A stretch of 64,000 bases of DNA, taken from assembly GCF_002632615.1 (NCBI RefSeq), contig NZ_NITZ01000003.1, positions 1 to 64,000 of the forward strand, given 5' to 3'. Positions within the stretch are counted from its first letter, which is position 1, and each line of letters opens with the position of its first letter. Source of the stretch: Xenorhabdus miraniensis. Its GTDB lineage: Bacteria; Pseudomonadota; Gammaproteobacteria; Enterobacterales; Enterobacteriaceae. The notes under the pieces were generated by a model that had not been told where the DNA came from, ran no database searches, and saw only the letters and a list, made by a program, of their open reading frames with translations. A program made the position numbers and the translations under genes. This document shows positions 41,937 to 51,342 of the stretch, piece by piece.

Positions 41937-42425
41937 ATGGTCTGGATTGATTATACGATTATTGCCATTATTGGTTTTTCGGCACTGGTTAGCCTGATCC
42001 GAGGGTTTGTTCGTGAGGCGCTTTCCCTGATAACTTGGGGTTGTGCTTTCTTTGTTGCGAGCCACTTCTATACTTATCTGGCGGCGTATTTTACCCGCCT
42101 TGAAGATGAGCTGGTACGTAATGGCATAGCGATTGCTATTTTATTTATTGCAACACTGATTGTTGGCGCAGTAGTGAACTATGTTATTGGTTCATTGGTT
42201 CAGCGAACTGGCCTGTCAGGTACTGATCGGGTTCTGGGGATCTGTTTTGGGGCATTGCGCGGGGTATTGATTGTATCTGCCATTTTGTTTGTTGCAGATT
42301 CTTTCACGCCACTGCCTAAAAGTCAGGACTGGCAACAGTCACAATTGATCCCGCAGTTCAGTCAAATCATCAGGTGGTTTTTTGACTACCTGCAAAATGC
42401 GTCGAGTTTCCTGCCGGAGAGATAA
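41937..42425 (+). CDS. cvpA: CvpA inner-membrane protein
   Basis: Four-segment membrane protein of 162 residues, known from its need for colicin V production and linked to envelope stress tolerance. Its biochemical role is not established. Recognisable segments are [20 protein letters not shown] and [13 protein letters not shown]. It is the first gene after the PurR box, with purF 32 bp downstream. Confidence 0.94.
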   Translation: MVWIDYTIIAIIGFSALVSLIRGFVREALSLITWGCAFFVASHFYTYLAAYFTRLEDELVRNGIAIAILFIATLIVGAVVNYVIGSLVQRTGLSGTDRVLGICFGALRGVLIVSAILFVADSFTPLPKSQDWQQSQLIPQFSQIIRWFFDYLQNASSFLPER

Positions 42426-42457
42426 TCCTCTCCGCTTGGCTGATGAGGAAAGACTAC

Positions 42458-43975
42458 ATGTGCGGTATTGTCGGTATCGTCGGTTTTACACCGGTTAACC
42501 AGTCGATTTATGATGCTTTGACGGTGCTTCAGCACCGTGGACAAGATGCAGCAGGCATTGCGACTATTGATAGTAACAATGAATTCCGTTTACGTAAGGC
42601 CAATGGTTTGGTCAAGGATGTGTTTGAAACACGACACATGTTACGTTTGCAGGGAACGATTGGGATCGGACATGTCCGTTACCCAACAGCAGGAAGTTCC
42701 AGTGCTTCTGAAGCACAGCCTTTTTATGTGAACTCTCCTTTTGGTATCACGTTGGCGCATAACGGCAATCTGACAAACGCCCATAAATTGAAAAAAATGT
42801 TGTTTGAAAATGCCCGCCGTCATGTCAACACCACCTCAGATTCTGAAATTCTGCTAAATATCTTTGCCAATGAATTAACGCAATTCCCGAATTTCCCATT
42901 AGAGCCTGACAACATTTTTGCAGCCGTCGCGGAAATGCACAGGAAAGTTCGCGGTGCTTATGCTTGTGTTGCCATGATTATCGGGCATGGATTAGTGGCT
43001 TTCCGTGATCCGCATGGTATCCGTCCTCTGGTGTTGGGGAAACGTACACTGGAAGATGGCCGCAATGAATATATGGTGGCATCAGAAAGCGTGGCACTGG
43101 ATACCTTGGGCTTTGAATTCCTGCGTGATGTGGCTTCCGGCGAAGCGATTTATATTACCGAAAACGGGCAATTATTCACTCGCCAGTGTGCTGAAAATCC
43201 GTCACTGACACCTTGCTTGTTCGAGTTTGTTTATCTTGCCCGCCCTGATTCCTTTATTGATAAGATTTCGGTATATAACGCACGGTTACGGATGGGCAAG
43301 AAGTTAGGCGAAAAAATTTCCCGTGAATGGGAAGACTTGCATATTGACGTGGTTATTCCGGTTCCGGAAACATCTTGTGACGTTGCGCTGGAAATTGCTC
43401 ACATTTTAAATAAACCCTATCGTCAGGGATTTGTTAAAAATCGTTATGTCGGGCGTACTTTTATTATGCCCGGTCAGAATGAACGTCGTAAATCAGTTCG
43501 TCGGAAACTCAATGCTAACCGCGCTGAATTCCGTGGTAAAAATGTCTTGTTGGTGGACGACTCCATCGTGCGCGGGACAACTTCAGAGCAGATTGTTGAA
43601 TTGGCACGTGAAGCGGGAGCTAAGAAAGTTTATTTTGCTTCGGCAGCGCCGGAAGTTCGTTTCCCGAATGTTTATGGTATTGACATGCCGAATGCCAATG
43701 AGCTGATTGCCCATGGGCGAGAAGTGGATGAAATTCGCCAGATCATTGGTGCTGATGCCCTGATATATCAGGATCTCCAAGATCTTATTCAGGCGGTACG
43801 GGAAGAAAACCCAGATATTGAAAAATTCGAATGCTCTGTATTTGATGGTATCTATGTGACGAAAGACATTGATCAGACTTACCTCGATTATCTGGAAAAC
43901 CTGCGTAAAGATGATGCCATGAAAGTGCTTGGGCAGAGCGAAATAGAGAATCTGGAAATATATAATGAAGGATAA
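42458..43975 (+). CDS. purF: Amidophosphoribosyltransferase PurF
   Basis: Committing step of purine synthesis: PRPP plus glutamine to phosphoribosylamine. The ATG at 42458 starts MCGIVGIVG, so removal of Met exposes the catalytic cysteine; the frame open from 42443 would bury it. The 505 residues also show [11 protein letters not shown] in the glutaminase domain and the PRPP loop [18 protein letters not shown]. It is followed by ubiX 45 bp downstream. Confidence 0.97.
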   Translation: MCGIVGIVGFTPVNQSIYDALTVLQHRGQDAAGIATIDSNNEFRLRKANGLVKDVFETRHMLRLQGTIGIGHVRYPTAGSSSASEAQPFYVNSPFGITLAHNGNLTNAHKLKKMLFENARRHVNTTSDSEILLNIFANELTQFPNFPLEPDNIFAAVAEMHRKVRGAYACVAMIIGHGLVAFRDPHGIRPLVLGKRTLEDGRNEYMVASESVALDTLGFEFLRDVASGEAIYITENGQLFTRQCAENPSLTPCLFEFVYLARPDSFIDKISVYNARLRMGKKLGEKISREWEDLHIDVVIPVPETSCDVALEIAHILNKPYRQGFVKNRYVGRTFIMPGQNERRKSVRRKLNANRAEFRGKNVLLVDDSIVRGTTSEQIVELAREAGAKKVYFASAAPEVRFPNVYGIDMPNANELIAHGREVDEIRQIIGADALIYQDLQDLIQAVREENPDIEKFECSVFDGIYVTKDIDQTYLDYLENLRKDDAMKVLGQSEIENLEIYNEG

Positions 43976-44020
43976 TATTGTTATTATCATCAGGTTATAG
44001 CCAGAACCTCAGAGGAAAAA

Positions 44021-44614
44021 ATGAAAAAATTGATTGTCGGGCTGACCGGGGCAAGCGGTGCGATTTACGGTGTCAGATTACTGCAAGTTTTGCAGCCAGT
44101 AGAAGGCATTGAAACGCACTTGGTCATCAGCCAATCAGCCCGGCAGACATTGGCATTGGAAACGGATTATACCTTGCGTGATGTGCAAGCTCTGGCAGAT
44201 GTGGTACATGATAATCGTGATATTGCCGCCTCCATTTCCTCGGGGTCATTTAAAACATTGGGCATGGTGATTCTGCCATGCTCCATAAAGACCTTATCTG
44301 GTATTGTGCATAGCTATACCGAGGGTTTAATTACCCGTGCGGCAGATGTTGTTTTGAAAGAAGGCCGCAAATTGGTGCTGGGAGTGAGGGAAACGCCTTT
44401 GCACTTAGGGCATTTGAGGCTAATGACTCAGGCGGCTGAAATCGGGGCGGTGATAATGCCACCTGTTCCTGCGTTTTATCACCGTCCTGAGCATATTCAG
44501 GATATCATTGACCAGACTGTTAACCGTGTACTTGATCAGTTTGATATTGATTTACCGGAAGATCTATTTAACCGTTGGCAGGGAGCTAAACCTGCTGGGA
44601 GCTATACCCAATAG
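44021..44614 (+). CDS. ubiX: Flavin prenyltransferase UbiX
   Basis: Makes the prenylated FMN cofactor used by the UbiD decarboxylase of ubiquinone synthesis. The 197-residue protein has the flavin site GLTGASGAIYGVRLLQ, SSGSFKTLGMVILPCSIKTLSGI and the late ETPLHLGHLRLM and MPPVPAFYHRP stretches. E. coli UbiX ends RWQGA; here eight further residues (KPAGSYTQ) follow. The last codons and the stop come from a palindromic repeat that begins at 44604. Confidence 0.95.
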   Translation: MKKLIVGLTGASGAIYGVRLLQVLQPVEGIETHLVISQSARQTLALETDYTLRDVQALADVVHDNRDIAASISSGSFKTLGMVILPCSIKTLSGIVHSYTEGLITRAADVVLKEGRKLVLGVRETPLHLGHLRLMTQAAEIGAVIMPPVPAFYHRPEHIQDIIDQTVNRVLDQFDIDLPEDLFNRWQGAKPAGSYTQ

Positions 44615-44662
44615 ATTTCAAGTTACAGCTAATAAAACAGCAGCTTGAAAGATAAAGGGCAT
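44604..44662. repeat. MITE-like palindromic repeat, copy D, overlapping the ubiX stop
   Basis: ATACCCAATAGATTTCAAGT on the left and CAGCTTGAAAGATAAAGGGCAT on the right form an imperfect inverted repeat. The first 11 bases are coding and provide the TAG stop of ubiX. It occupies the joint where E. coli carries argT-hisJQMP and folX. On the transcript it would fold into a hairpin between ubiX and the converging yfcH gene. Confidence 0.75.
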
Positions 44663-44673
44663 AGTACACAAAC

Positions 44674-45588
44674 TTAGTAGACACTATCATCTGCCTTTAA
44701 TATATCCTGCAAGGCTTCCTCCAGCCGGAAATAGCGAAAGCCAAATCCGGCTTCTTCCAAATTTTTCGGAATGGCTTGTTGCCCACCTAAAACTAATTCT
44801 GCTGCTTCCCCCATCATCGCTTTTAATACAAATGCAGGAATGCGGACGAAAGAGGGACGGTGTAAAACTTTCGCCAATATGGCACTGAATTGTTCATTAT
44901 GAATAGGGTAGGGCGATGTCATATTAAAGGGACCGCTTAATTCAGGCGACACCAGCAGATAGTAAATACCATTAACCATATCATCAATATGTATCCACGG
45001 CATATACTGCTTGCCATTACCGATTGCTCCCCCTAAGCCCAGTCGGAACATTGGCAGCATTTTTTGCAGCGCTCCCCCTTTTTTGGCTAATACAATACCA
45101 GTGCGTAGCAGGCAAACACGGGTTTTTTCACTTTTAGCTTGTAAGGCAAGCTGCTCCCAACGTTCACAAAGTTGATGGGCAAATTCATCGTGAGGCGGAT
45201 CATTTTCAGTCACAACGGATTGCCCCTGATTGCCATAATAGCCAATCGCTGAGCCGGAAATGAACACCGATGGGGGAGACTCACTGGCGTTGATCAATTT
45301 ACTCAACCGTTCAGTCAGTTGCCATCGACTTTGACAAAGGATTGTTTTTTGCTTTGGCGTCCAGCGCTTATTTACAATAGGTTCGCCAGCAAGATTAATA
45401 ACGGCATCAAAATCATTGAGATCACTCCGGTCATCCAGCGTTGTCCAGCATTCAACGCGATCGGAAAACAGAGAATAGACCTTTTGTGGTGAACGGCTCA
45501 AAATAGTAATGGAGTGAGAGAGAGAAAGTAATAGACAGGTCAAATGATGACCAATTAATCCTGTTCCCCCTGTAAGTAAGATACGCAT
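44674..45588 (-). CDS. yfcH: TIGR01777-family NAD(P)-dependent epimerase-like protein YfcH
   Basis: Extended short-chain dehydrogenase/epimerase fold, 304 residues, of unknown substrate. The Rossmann motif [16 protein letters not shown] is at the N-terminus. [12 protein letters not shown] and the [20 protein letters not shown] segment mark the YfcH family. The ATG at 45588 is preferred to the GTG two codons upstream because it fits the family start. Confidence 0.92.
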   Translation of the reverse strand: MRILLTGGTGLIGHHLTCLLLSLSHSITILSRSPQKVYSLFSDRVECWTTLDDRSDLNDFDAVINLAGEPIVNKRWTPKQKTILCQSRWQLTERLSKLINASESPPSVFISGSAIGYYGNQGQSVVTENDPPHDEFAHQLCERWEQLALQAKSEKTRVCLLRTGIVLAKKGGALQKMLPMFRLGLGGAIGNGKQYMPWIHIDDMVNGIYYLLVSPELSGPFNMTSPYPIHNEQFSAILAKVLHRPSFVRIPAFVLKAMMGEAAELVLGGQQAIPKNLEEAGFGFRYFRLEEALQDILKADDSVY

Positions 45589-45738
45589 AGCCACCCCCTG
45601 TGAGGAAATAGATAGTCGATTGTTGACTATAGCAAGGGATGGCTTACATGGCAGCGAAATATGCTGTTATCTGTTACCAGCATCAAGTTTTATGGTGAAA
45701 AATTTTGCCGATAACTAAATTATTTGCATGAGTTACAT

Positions 45739-46359
45739 TTAAGCATCATTATAAGCAGTTATTGTCGCAGGGCGCTGTTTAATCTTATCGAGCCATTTCT
45801 CAACAGCAGGATAATCTTGCAAATTAATTTTTTGAGACTCATGGCATTGAGCCCATGGATAAGTGGCAATATCTGCAATGCTGTATTCGTTTCCACCCAG
45901 ATAGTCTGTTTTTTCCAGTTGGGTATTGAGTACCTTGTATAAACGTTGTGACTCTTCCACGTAGCGTTTAATGGCATAAGGAACCACTTCAGGAGCATAG
46001 CGATTGAAATGGTGATTTTGCCCTAACATCGGGCCAAAACCGGCCACTTGCCAGAACAGCCATTGCAATTGTTCAGTGCGTTCGCGTAAATCTTTGCTTA
46101 ACAACTGACCTGTTTTGTTTGCTAAATAAAGTAAAATGGCACCTGATTCGAAGAGGGAGATAGGTTCACCCCCATCGACAGGTTGATGGTCAACAATAGC
46201 CGGAATTTTATTATTGGGTGCAATGGCAAGGAATTCAGGCTTGAATTGTTCGCCAGCACTGATATTGATGGGATGAATAGTGTAAGGTAAGCCGACTTCT
46301 TCAAGAAATAGAGTGATTTTATAGCCATTAGGGGTTGGAGCATAATACAGATCTATCAT
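45739..46359 (-). CDS. yfcG: Glutathione S-transferase-like disulfide reductase YfcG
   Basis: GST-fold protein of 206 residues, close to E. coli YfcG. That protein has disulfide-bond reductase activity with glutathione rather than ordinary transferase activity. Visible marks are MIDLYYAPTPNGYKITLFLEE at the N-terminus, NNKIPAIVDH with the cis-proline, LFESGAILLYLA and the MLGQNHHFNRYAPE stretch specific to this group. The ATG at 46359 matches the family start. Confidence 0.92.
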   Translation of the reverse strand: MIDLYYAPTPNGYKITLFLEEVGLPYTIHPINISAGEQFKPEFLAIAPNNKIPAIVDHQPVDGGEPISLFESGAILLYLANKTGQLLSKDLRERTEQLQWLFWQVAGFGPMLGQNHHFNRYAPEVVPYAIKRYVEESQRLYKVLNTQLEKTDYLGGNEYSIADIATYPWAQCHESQKINLQDYPAVEKWLDKIKQRPATITAYNDA

Positions 46360-46563
46360 ATAACCTCCAGTAATAATAACTTTCAAATAAGTATAGTGGC
46401 GTTACACTAACATTATTTATCTGTGACATGTTACAAATTTCTTATATCCGTGTTGTGGATTTATGTTAACCAATTATGGTAACCCTTATCTGTTTTAGTC
46501 CCCCTTAATCGGGGCATCACAGCAAAAAACTGGCATACAAATCATTTACTAAAGGTTCTTCGG

Positions 46564-47085
46564 ATGGCGCAAGAAAAATCAGCAAGTATTGAATGGATTG
46601 ACATTGTCAATGAAGACAATGAAGTGATTGCGCAGGCGACTCGTCATCAGATGAGAGCGCAAAACTTGAGGCATCGTGCTACCTATATCGTTGTACATAA
46701 TGGTATGGGCAAAATTTTGGTTCAGCATCGTACAGAGACGAAAGATTTTTATCCGGGAAAATTGGATGCAACGGCAGGCGGTGTTGTTATAACAGGAGAA
46801 AATTTGCTCGATTCTGCCCGTCGAGAAGCGGAAGAAGAGCTGGGGATTGCGGGTGTTCCATTTGCTGAACATGGTGTTTTTTACTATGAAGAAGATATCT
46901 GTCGTATATGGGGCGGTTTGTTCAGTTGCGTCAGCCACGGGCCGTTTGCACTACAGGAAGAAGAGGTCACGGCTGTTTATTGGCTAACACCGGAAGAAAT
47001 CACGGCTCGTTGTGATGAGTTCACACCAGATTCACTGAAAGCGCTTTCCTTGTGGTTAGCGCGCAATAATCAGATGGAATATTAA
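46564..47085 (+). CDS. yfcD: Nudix hydrolase YfcD
   Basis: Nudix-family hydrolase of 173 residues, IPP-isomerase-like subgroup. The Nudix box [18 protein letters not shown] followed by EEELGI is complete, so metal-dependent hydrolysis of a nucleoside-diphosphate-linked substrate is expected; the substrate is unknown. The [20 protein letters not shown] start and [19 protein letters not shown] match E. coli YfcD. It is the last backbone gene before the accessory zone. Confidence 0.93.
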   Translation: MAQEKSASIEWIDIVNEDNEVIAQATRHQMRAQNLRHRATYIVVHNGMGKILVQHRTETKDFYPGKLDATAGGVVITGENLLDSARREAEEELGIAGVPFAEHGVFYYEEDICRIWGGLFSCVSHGPFALQEEEVTAVYWLTPEEITARCDEFTPDSLKALSLWLARNNQMEY

Positions 47086-47114
47086 TGCTGTAATCGTTTT
47101 CATTATGTATTTCT

Positions 47115-47146
47115 AATAAGCCCCTTTAAAAGGGGCTTATTATTTT
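47115..47146 (+). terminator. Terminator after yfcD
   Basis: AATAAGCCCCTTT/AAAGGGGCTTATT is an almost continuous stem followed by ATTTT. It closes the conserved backbone; 47147-47391 beyond is AT-rich. That gap contains a GTAAGGG/CCCTTAC inverted repeat at 47304-47347 of unclear meaning. Confidence 0.88.
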
Positions 47147-47391
47147 AAACTATATGAGTGTTATGAAACGTTATTTTAATTAATGCCTAAAAATTAAATT
47201 GAAGAAGATAATTAAACTTAAGCTATTTTTTAAGGGGATTTTTTTAAAAATTGAAATAAAAACTAGGTAGTAAGTATATAGAGAATTTCAGGTTTCTTTT
47301 TCGGTAAGGGTAGCAAAAAAGCAGGCAATTTCGATAGTTGCCCTTACTTTATTAGTGTTGTTCTTGGACAAGCCAAACGTTTAACTTACCC

Positions 47392-47688
47392 ATGAGTAAA
47401 AAAATAGTTACTGATACAGCAACATCGATTGGTAAGGGAATATTTAATGATATGGAAATTTCTCTGCCAAATACGCTTAATCAGGAACCAGTTGACCTAG
47501 TGTCATCTCAAAAATCACAGGCGAGGAATAAAGAACCCATGAATGCTTTAATAAAATTAATATTGGATAATGCAAAAGATTTTTACAAACAATGCCGGGA
47601 AGTACTGCCGGGTGGCACACACTATAATTTTGGCGGTTCTGAACTCCACTGTGATCCTGTTGGATGGGGGAATGCGCGAACGATATAA
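47392..47688 (+). pseudogene. Fragment resembling the N-terminus of a class-III PLP aminotransferase
   Basis: A 98-codon frame. From the ATG at 47539, which has a GAGG site upstream, it reads MNALIKLILDNAKDFYKQC-REVLPGGTHYNFGGS. This resembles the start of class-III pyridoxal-phosphate aminotransferases of the glutamate-semialdehyde type used in secondary metabolism. After GGS the similarity stops and the frame runs out within about 15 codons. The PLP lysine and the rest of the enzyme are missing. I read it as a remnant left by a deletion that joined it to the following reductase region; a genuine small protein cannot be excluded. Confidence 0.45.
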
Positions 47689-47774
47689 ACGAATTGGGAA
47701 CTCTGAAAGTATCAGGCTGTTTGCCGTCTGATTTGATGATGCTACACAGGAGAGATGTTACACAGGAGATAAGT

Positions 47775-48977
47775 ATGCTTAATTCTGGCAACAAGGATAT
47801 CAGGAACATATTGCTGACAGGAGCAACAGGTGTGTTGGGAGGACGCATCCTCCTTGAAATGCTGACCACAACCGGAGCTAACATATATTGCCTGATGCGG
47901 GAAGCAGATGAACAACAGGCATTATCACGTATAAAAAATATCCTGTTCGTTTATGATCAGGAAAAAAAGAGTCATCTTTTTACCCACCGGATTATTCCGG
48001 TTTTGGGTGATGTTTCAAAAAAACGTCTTGGGCTGACAAAAGAAATTTACCATGAGTTGATAGAGAAAACTGACCGGGTTGTCCACTGTGCCGCCAATGT
48101 CAAACTTCTCGCTTCTTACGGTACACTTGCGCCTGTTAACGTACAGGGTACACACAACATCATCGAATTCTGTCTTCAGGGTGACATACCGTTACTCTAC
48201 ACTTCCAGTTTCAGCATGATTGGAGACCGCCTGTTCCAAGACGGTTTCGTCTTACATGAAACGGATCTGGATGTTGGGCAGCGATTCAGAGACATGGATT
48301 ACGAACGGACTAAATTTGAATCTGAAAAAGCAGTTCACAGTGCTGGTAAACAAGGGTTGAAATGGGTTATCGTGCGTCCCGGTAATATCTGGGGAGATAG
48401 TTGTAATGGAGGCTACCCATTATATCAAACCAAGGTTAAAGGTCTGTATTACGAAATAATCAAATCACTGGTGGAAACGGGCTTTACCATTAATTCAGAT
48501 GAGGATTTTGATATTAGTCCTGTGGATTATGTGGCGAAAGCATCGCTGTATGCCATTTTCAATATCCAACTGTTTGACCATAAAACCTTAAACCTGACCA
48601 ATCCGAATCCGACTACCTATAATCAAATCGTGTCTTATCTGCGTGCATTTGGCTATCGCATCCAACATATTGATAACACCGAGTACCTGAAAGCGCTGTC
48701 ACAAAACCGTATATATCGTCATGGGAAACCTTATCGCTCAGTTTTTACCGATATATTAGGTGCGTTTTATCGTGAAGGTGTCGTCAGCGAAAGAGCGAAA
48801 TATGCTACTCAGTTGACAACAGACTTACTCAATGGAAGTGGTATTAAGTGTACTGAATCCAACTATGAACTGTTTTCCCTCTATTTCAATTACCTGATCG
48901 AATTTGAATTCATTCCGGCTCCGCAACAGCAAGGAGAACAGGCTGAAATACGGGAGGGAAGCTTCGCCACGGAGTAG
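47775..48977 (+). CDS. Thioester reductase-type NAD(P)-dependent SDR protein
   Basis: Extended short-chain dehydrogenase of 400 residues, like the reductase (R/TD) domains that release NRPS or carboxylic-acid-reductase products as aldehydes or alcohols. The Rossmann motif NILLTGATGVLGGRILLEML, HCAANVKLL, the YERTK catalytic pair (YxxxK) and VRPGNIWGD are present. The ATG at 47775 has a CAGGAGA site. The frame is open to 47664, and that leader (LKVSGCLPSDLMMLHRRDV) resembles the linker before such domains in multidomain synthetases, so this may be the liberated end of a former NRPS. The substrate is unknown. Confidence 0.75.
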   Translation: MLNSGNKDIRNILLTGATGVLGGRILLEMLTTTGANIYCLMREADEQQALSRIKNILFVYDQEKKSHLFTHRIIPVLGDVSKKRLGLTKEIYHELIEKTDRVVHCAANVKLLASYGTLAPVNVQGTHNIIEFCLQGDIPLLYTSSFSMIGDRLFQDGFVLHETDLDVGQRFRDMDYERTKFESEKAVHSAGKQGLKWVIVRPGNIWGDSCNGGYPLYQTKVKGLYYEIIKSLVETGFTINSDEDFDISPVDYVAKASLYAIFNIQLFDHKTLNLTNPNPTTYNQIVSYLRAFGYRIQHIDNTEYLKALSQNRIYRHGKPYRSVFTDILGAFYREGVVSERAKYATQLTTDLLNGSGIKCTESNYELFSLYFNYLIEFEFIPAPQQQGEQAEIREGSFATE

Positions 48978-49076
48978 TTATCTGGAACAACTGTTTGATG
49001 CTGATTTGTAATGTCAGTTGATGATGAGAATAGAAAAAATAAATCATGGCAGAAACATGTGTAATTGGAGTTTGAA

Positions 49077-49874
49077 ATGATTGAACAAAATCTCAAAGTA
49101 ACATTAGTTCAAACCGATTTGTTTTGGGAAAGCGCAGCACAAAACCGTGAACACATTGAACAGCACATTGAAAAAATCACAGACAGTGATCTGATTGTTC
49201 TGCCGGAGATGTTTACTACAGGTTTCAGTATGAAGCCGCAGAATCTTGCCGAGACGATGGATGGGCCGAGTGTCCAGTGGATGAAAGCGATGGCGGCCAA
49301 AAAAGCCTGTGCGATTGTCGGCAGCATGATCATCACAGAAAACCAGCGTTTTTATAACCGATTGCTGTGGGTGAATGCTGATGGCTCCATCGCGCATTAT
49401 GACAAAAAACACCTTTTTTCCTATGCGCAGGAAGATCACGAATATACAGCAGGCAATGCGCCGCTAGTCGTTGACTTTAAAGGATGGAAAATAGCAACGT
49501 TCATTTGTTACGAGCTGCGTTTCCCTGTTTGGTCACGTAATGTCAGTGGTCACTATGACGCGGCGATCTACATTGCCAACTGGCCTGCCAGGCGTTCGAC
49601 TCACTGGCGTAGTTTGCTTCAGGCTCGTGCCATTGAAAACCAAAGTTATGTGATAGGCGTGAACTGGGTGGGGCAAGATGGCAATCAATTGGAATATGAC
49701 GGCCACACGATGCTGATTGACCCCATGGGTGACATCCTGTTACACGAAATAAATGATGAGGTCGTGAAAACTGTACCAATTTCTCTTTCTCATGTGCGGG
49801 AAGTGCGGGAACATTTTCCATTCCTGAAAGATGCTGACGCTTTTGTTTTAGCCAATGAATCTTTCACACAATAG
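49077..49874 (+). CDS. yafV: Omega-amidase YafV-type (nitrilase family)
   Basis: Carbon-nitrogen hydrolase of 265 residues. The Glu-Lys-Cys triad lies in VLPEMFTTGFS, HYDKKHLFSYA and FICYELRFPVWSRN. The family turns 2-oxoglutaramate or 2-oxosuccinamate into the oxo-acid plus ammonia, repairing a by-product of transamination. The ATG at 49077 follows TTGGAG. It is 99 bp downstream of the reductase gene, and any functional link to it is unproven. A long hairpin (49906-49946) follows. Confidence 0.85.
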   Translation: MIEQNLKVTLVQTDLFWESAAQNREHIEQHIEKITDSDLIVLPEMFTTGFSMKPQNLAETMDGPSVQWMKAMAAKKACAIVGSMIITENQRFYNRLLWVNADGSIAHYDKKHLFSYAQEDHEYTAGNAPLVVDFKGWKIATFICYELRFPVWSRNVSGHYDAAIYIANWPARRSTHWRSLLQARAIENQSYVIGVNWVGQDGNQLEYDGHTMLIDPMGDILLHEINDEVVKTVPISLSHVREVREHFPFLKDADAFVLANESFTQ

Positions 49875-49905
49875 GAAAATGATTTAAGCCATATTTCAGC
49901 CACAC

Positions 49906-49946
49906 TTTTCACTGTTAATCCGTTCATCATCGGACTAACAGTGAAA
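49906..49946. repeat. Strong inverted repeat after yafV
   Basis: TTTCACTGTTAATCCG pairs with CGGACTAACAGTGAAA (one mismatch) around an 8-base loop. No T tract follows on the plus strand, so it may be a poor terminator or an mRNA-end stabiliser. Confidence 0.6.
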
Positions 49947-50009
49947 GAAAAAACTCTCATTAAGTGAGATAAAGAGAATCCTATTGGTCTTCAACACGGT
50001 ATTCAACAT

Positions 50010-50168
50010 AATGAAAAAGTGATTGAGTTTGAGCTAATCAAAAAATATTACTAGGATTATCAGTCGCTTAAAGGCATTTCTTTAGATGTTTATCGCGGTG
50101 AATATCCGGGATTGCTTGGACCAAACGGAGCAGGAAAAACGATAGGGTATTCTTATTGCCATAATTGA
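50010..50168 (+). pseudogene. Fragment of an ABC transporter ATP-binding protein
   Basis: Translation of one frame gives [28 protein letters not shown] and then [11 protein letters not shown], a clear Walker A motif. The frame runs on for only nine residues to a stop. An in-frame TAG lies before DYQSLKG and the motif is cut after GKT. This is the decayed N-terminus of an ABC ATPase of the YadG/CcmA type; Walker B and the signature motif are gone. Confidence 0.8.
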
Positions 50169-50658
50169 ACCCAATAAAATTAATTATTATTAAATATTTA
50201 TGAATAAAATTTGAGAGGGTCCATTATGATTCAATGTGATTTTTTTCAAGCGGCTTGTATAAAAATGGGAATAAAAAGGAATTATTGGTTTGTTAAACCA
50301 AGAATATAAATATTATCAAAATAAAATAAATAAAAACAGGAAAGGATAAATAAAATACATTTATCTTGGTTTTGTATTTTATAAAAAACAATAAAACTAC
50401 AAATCTGATGAAAAATTCTAATGGTTAGCGCAATATTCAGACGATTCTTAATTGCTGCGTAAGGGCTATTTACGGAGTTAATTCATGTGGCGCGTAAAAT
50501 GACATGGTGTTTATCACTGAATGCAAAAAAATCATTCATGATAAATTTGTTAAACAAAGAGCATGTGGCTATAAGAAATTTCTGTTGTAAATTATGACGC
50601 TTGCTAAATATAACAATCAGAAGAGTAATATCAGCTCGAAATGAAATAATCATCAATA
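50169..50658. other. AT-rich region without a gene
   Basis: Stop codons interrupt all frames and I recognise no protein fragment, repeat or RNA here. With the fragment before it, it looks like eroded DNA. Confidence 0.6.
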
Positions 50659-50679
50659 AGCCTCCTTTTTAGGAGGCTA
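50659..50679. terminator. Hairpin downstream of the hypothetical gene at 50716-51342
   Basis: AGCCTCC/GGAGGCT stem with TTTTTA in the loop, 37 bp beyond the stop codon of the minus-strand gene. It lacks a clean T tract, so it is a plausible rather than certain terminator. Confidence 0.5.
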
Positions 50680-50715
50680 TATCAAAATTACCCGTTATGT
50701 AGGTGATTTTTTATT

Positions 50716-51342
50716 TCACTGATTATCAGTAATTTTTTCCAAATAAAAATTAAAGTGATATTTGCTTACTTTCTCAAACCGCATATGACGCGGTTTCGTT
50801 TCATTATGAGTAATGATATCAAGATCTGTGCCATTATATTTAAAATAAACGGCTCCATGAGTTACCGGGATATTTTGATCATTAAATACCGCGACGGAGG
50901 TTACATATTCTTGCCCATCTTTTGGGATGAGGCCAACCACTTCATAGCCTCCATTTGAATAACAATTCACTGGATCAGGGATTGTATAGGTTCGGATATT
51001 CGCCCTAAATACTTGAGGGTCTCCTGACTCGTTAATCAATTTCACTGTTAACAATTCACGGTTTGACGGTGATACAATAAACTTTGTTAAACCTTGAATA
51101 GAACTGATATCAGCCTGGCTTGTATCCCATTCACGATAAATTTGTCCGGCTTCGCTATTACTGCTGTGCCGCCAGGCGAACACTATTGAATCCAGACCAA
51201 TTTCAACAGAAAGAAACTTATCATTTAATGGAGTGCCTGCTAAATTTACTACTGTACTATTTTCTGGATATTGATAAGAACTCCCAGTGTAATTCTTTTG
51301 GGTATAAAATATAGCACCGTTGGTTAGTTCAGCTTTAGACAT
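50716..51342 (-). CDS. Hypothetical protein, possibly beta/gamma-crystallin-like
   Basis: A 208-residue protein I cannot name. No signal peptide and no membrane segment are visible. The first half has GAIFYTQKNYTGSSYQYPEN, then LNDKFLSVEIG and SIQGLTKFIV. This spacing (aromatic-rich strand, 'ND+xSSV' turn) resembles the beta/gamma-crystallin Greek-key motif. The second half (about 110-208) has no match I can recall. The ATG follows GGAAGA. It is monocistronic between the eroded zone and the NRPS operon. Its frame is intact in a region where others are broken, which suggests selection to keep it. Confidence 0.6.
   Translation of the reverse strand: MSKAELTNGAIFYTQKNYTGSSYQYPENSTVVNLAGTPLNDKFLSVEIGLDSIVFAWRHSSNSEAGQIYREWDTSQADISSIQGLTKFIVSPSNRELLTVKLINESGDPQVFRANIRTYTIPDPVNCYSNGGYEVVGLIPKDGQEYVTSVAVFNDQNIPVTHGAVYFKYNGTDLDIITHNETKPRHMRFEKVSKYHFNFYLEKITDNQ

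Noticed and set aside
47304..47347. GTAAGGG/CCCTTAC inverted repeat considered as a riboswitch or leader RNA
   Set aside because: Only a 7-bp stem with a long loop and no known aptamer features.
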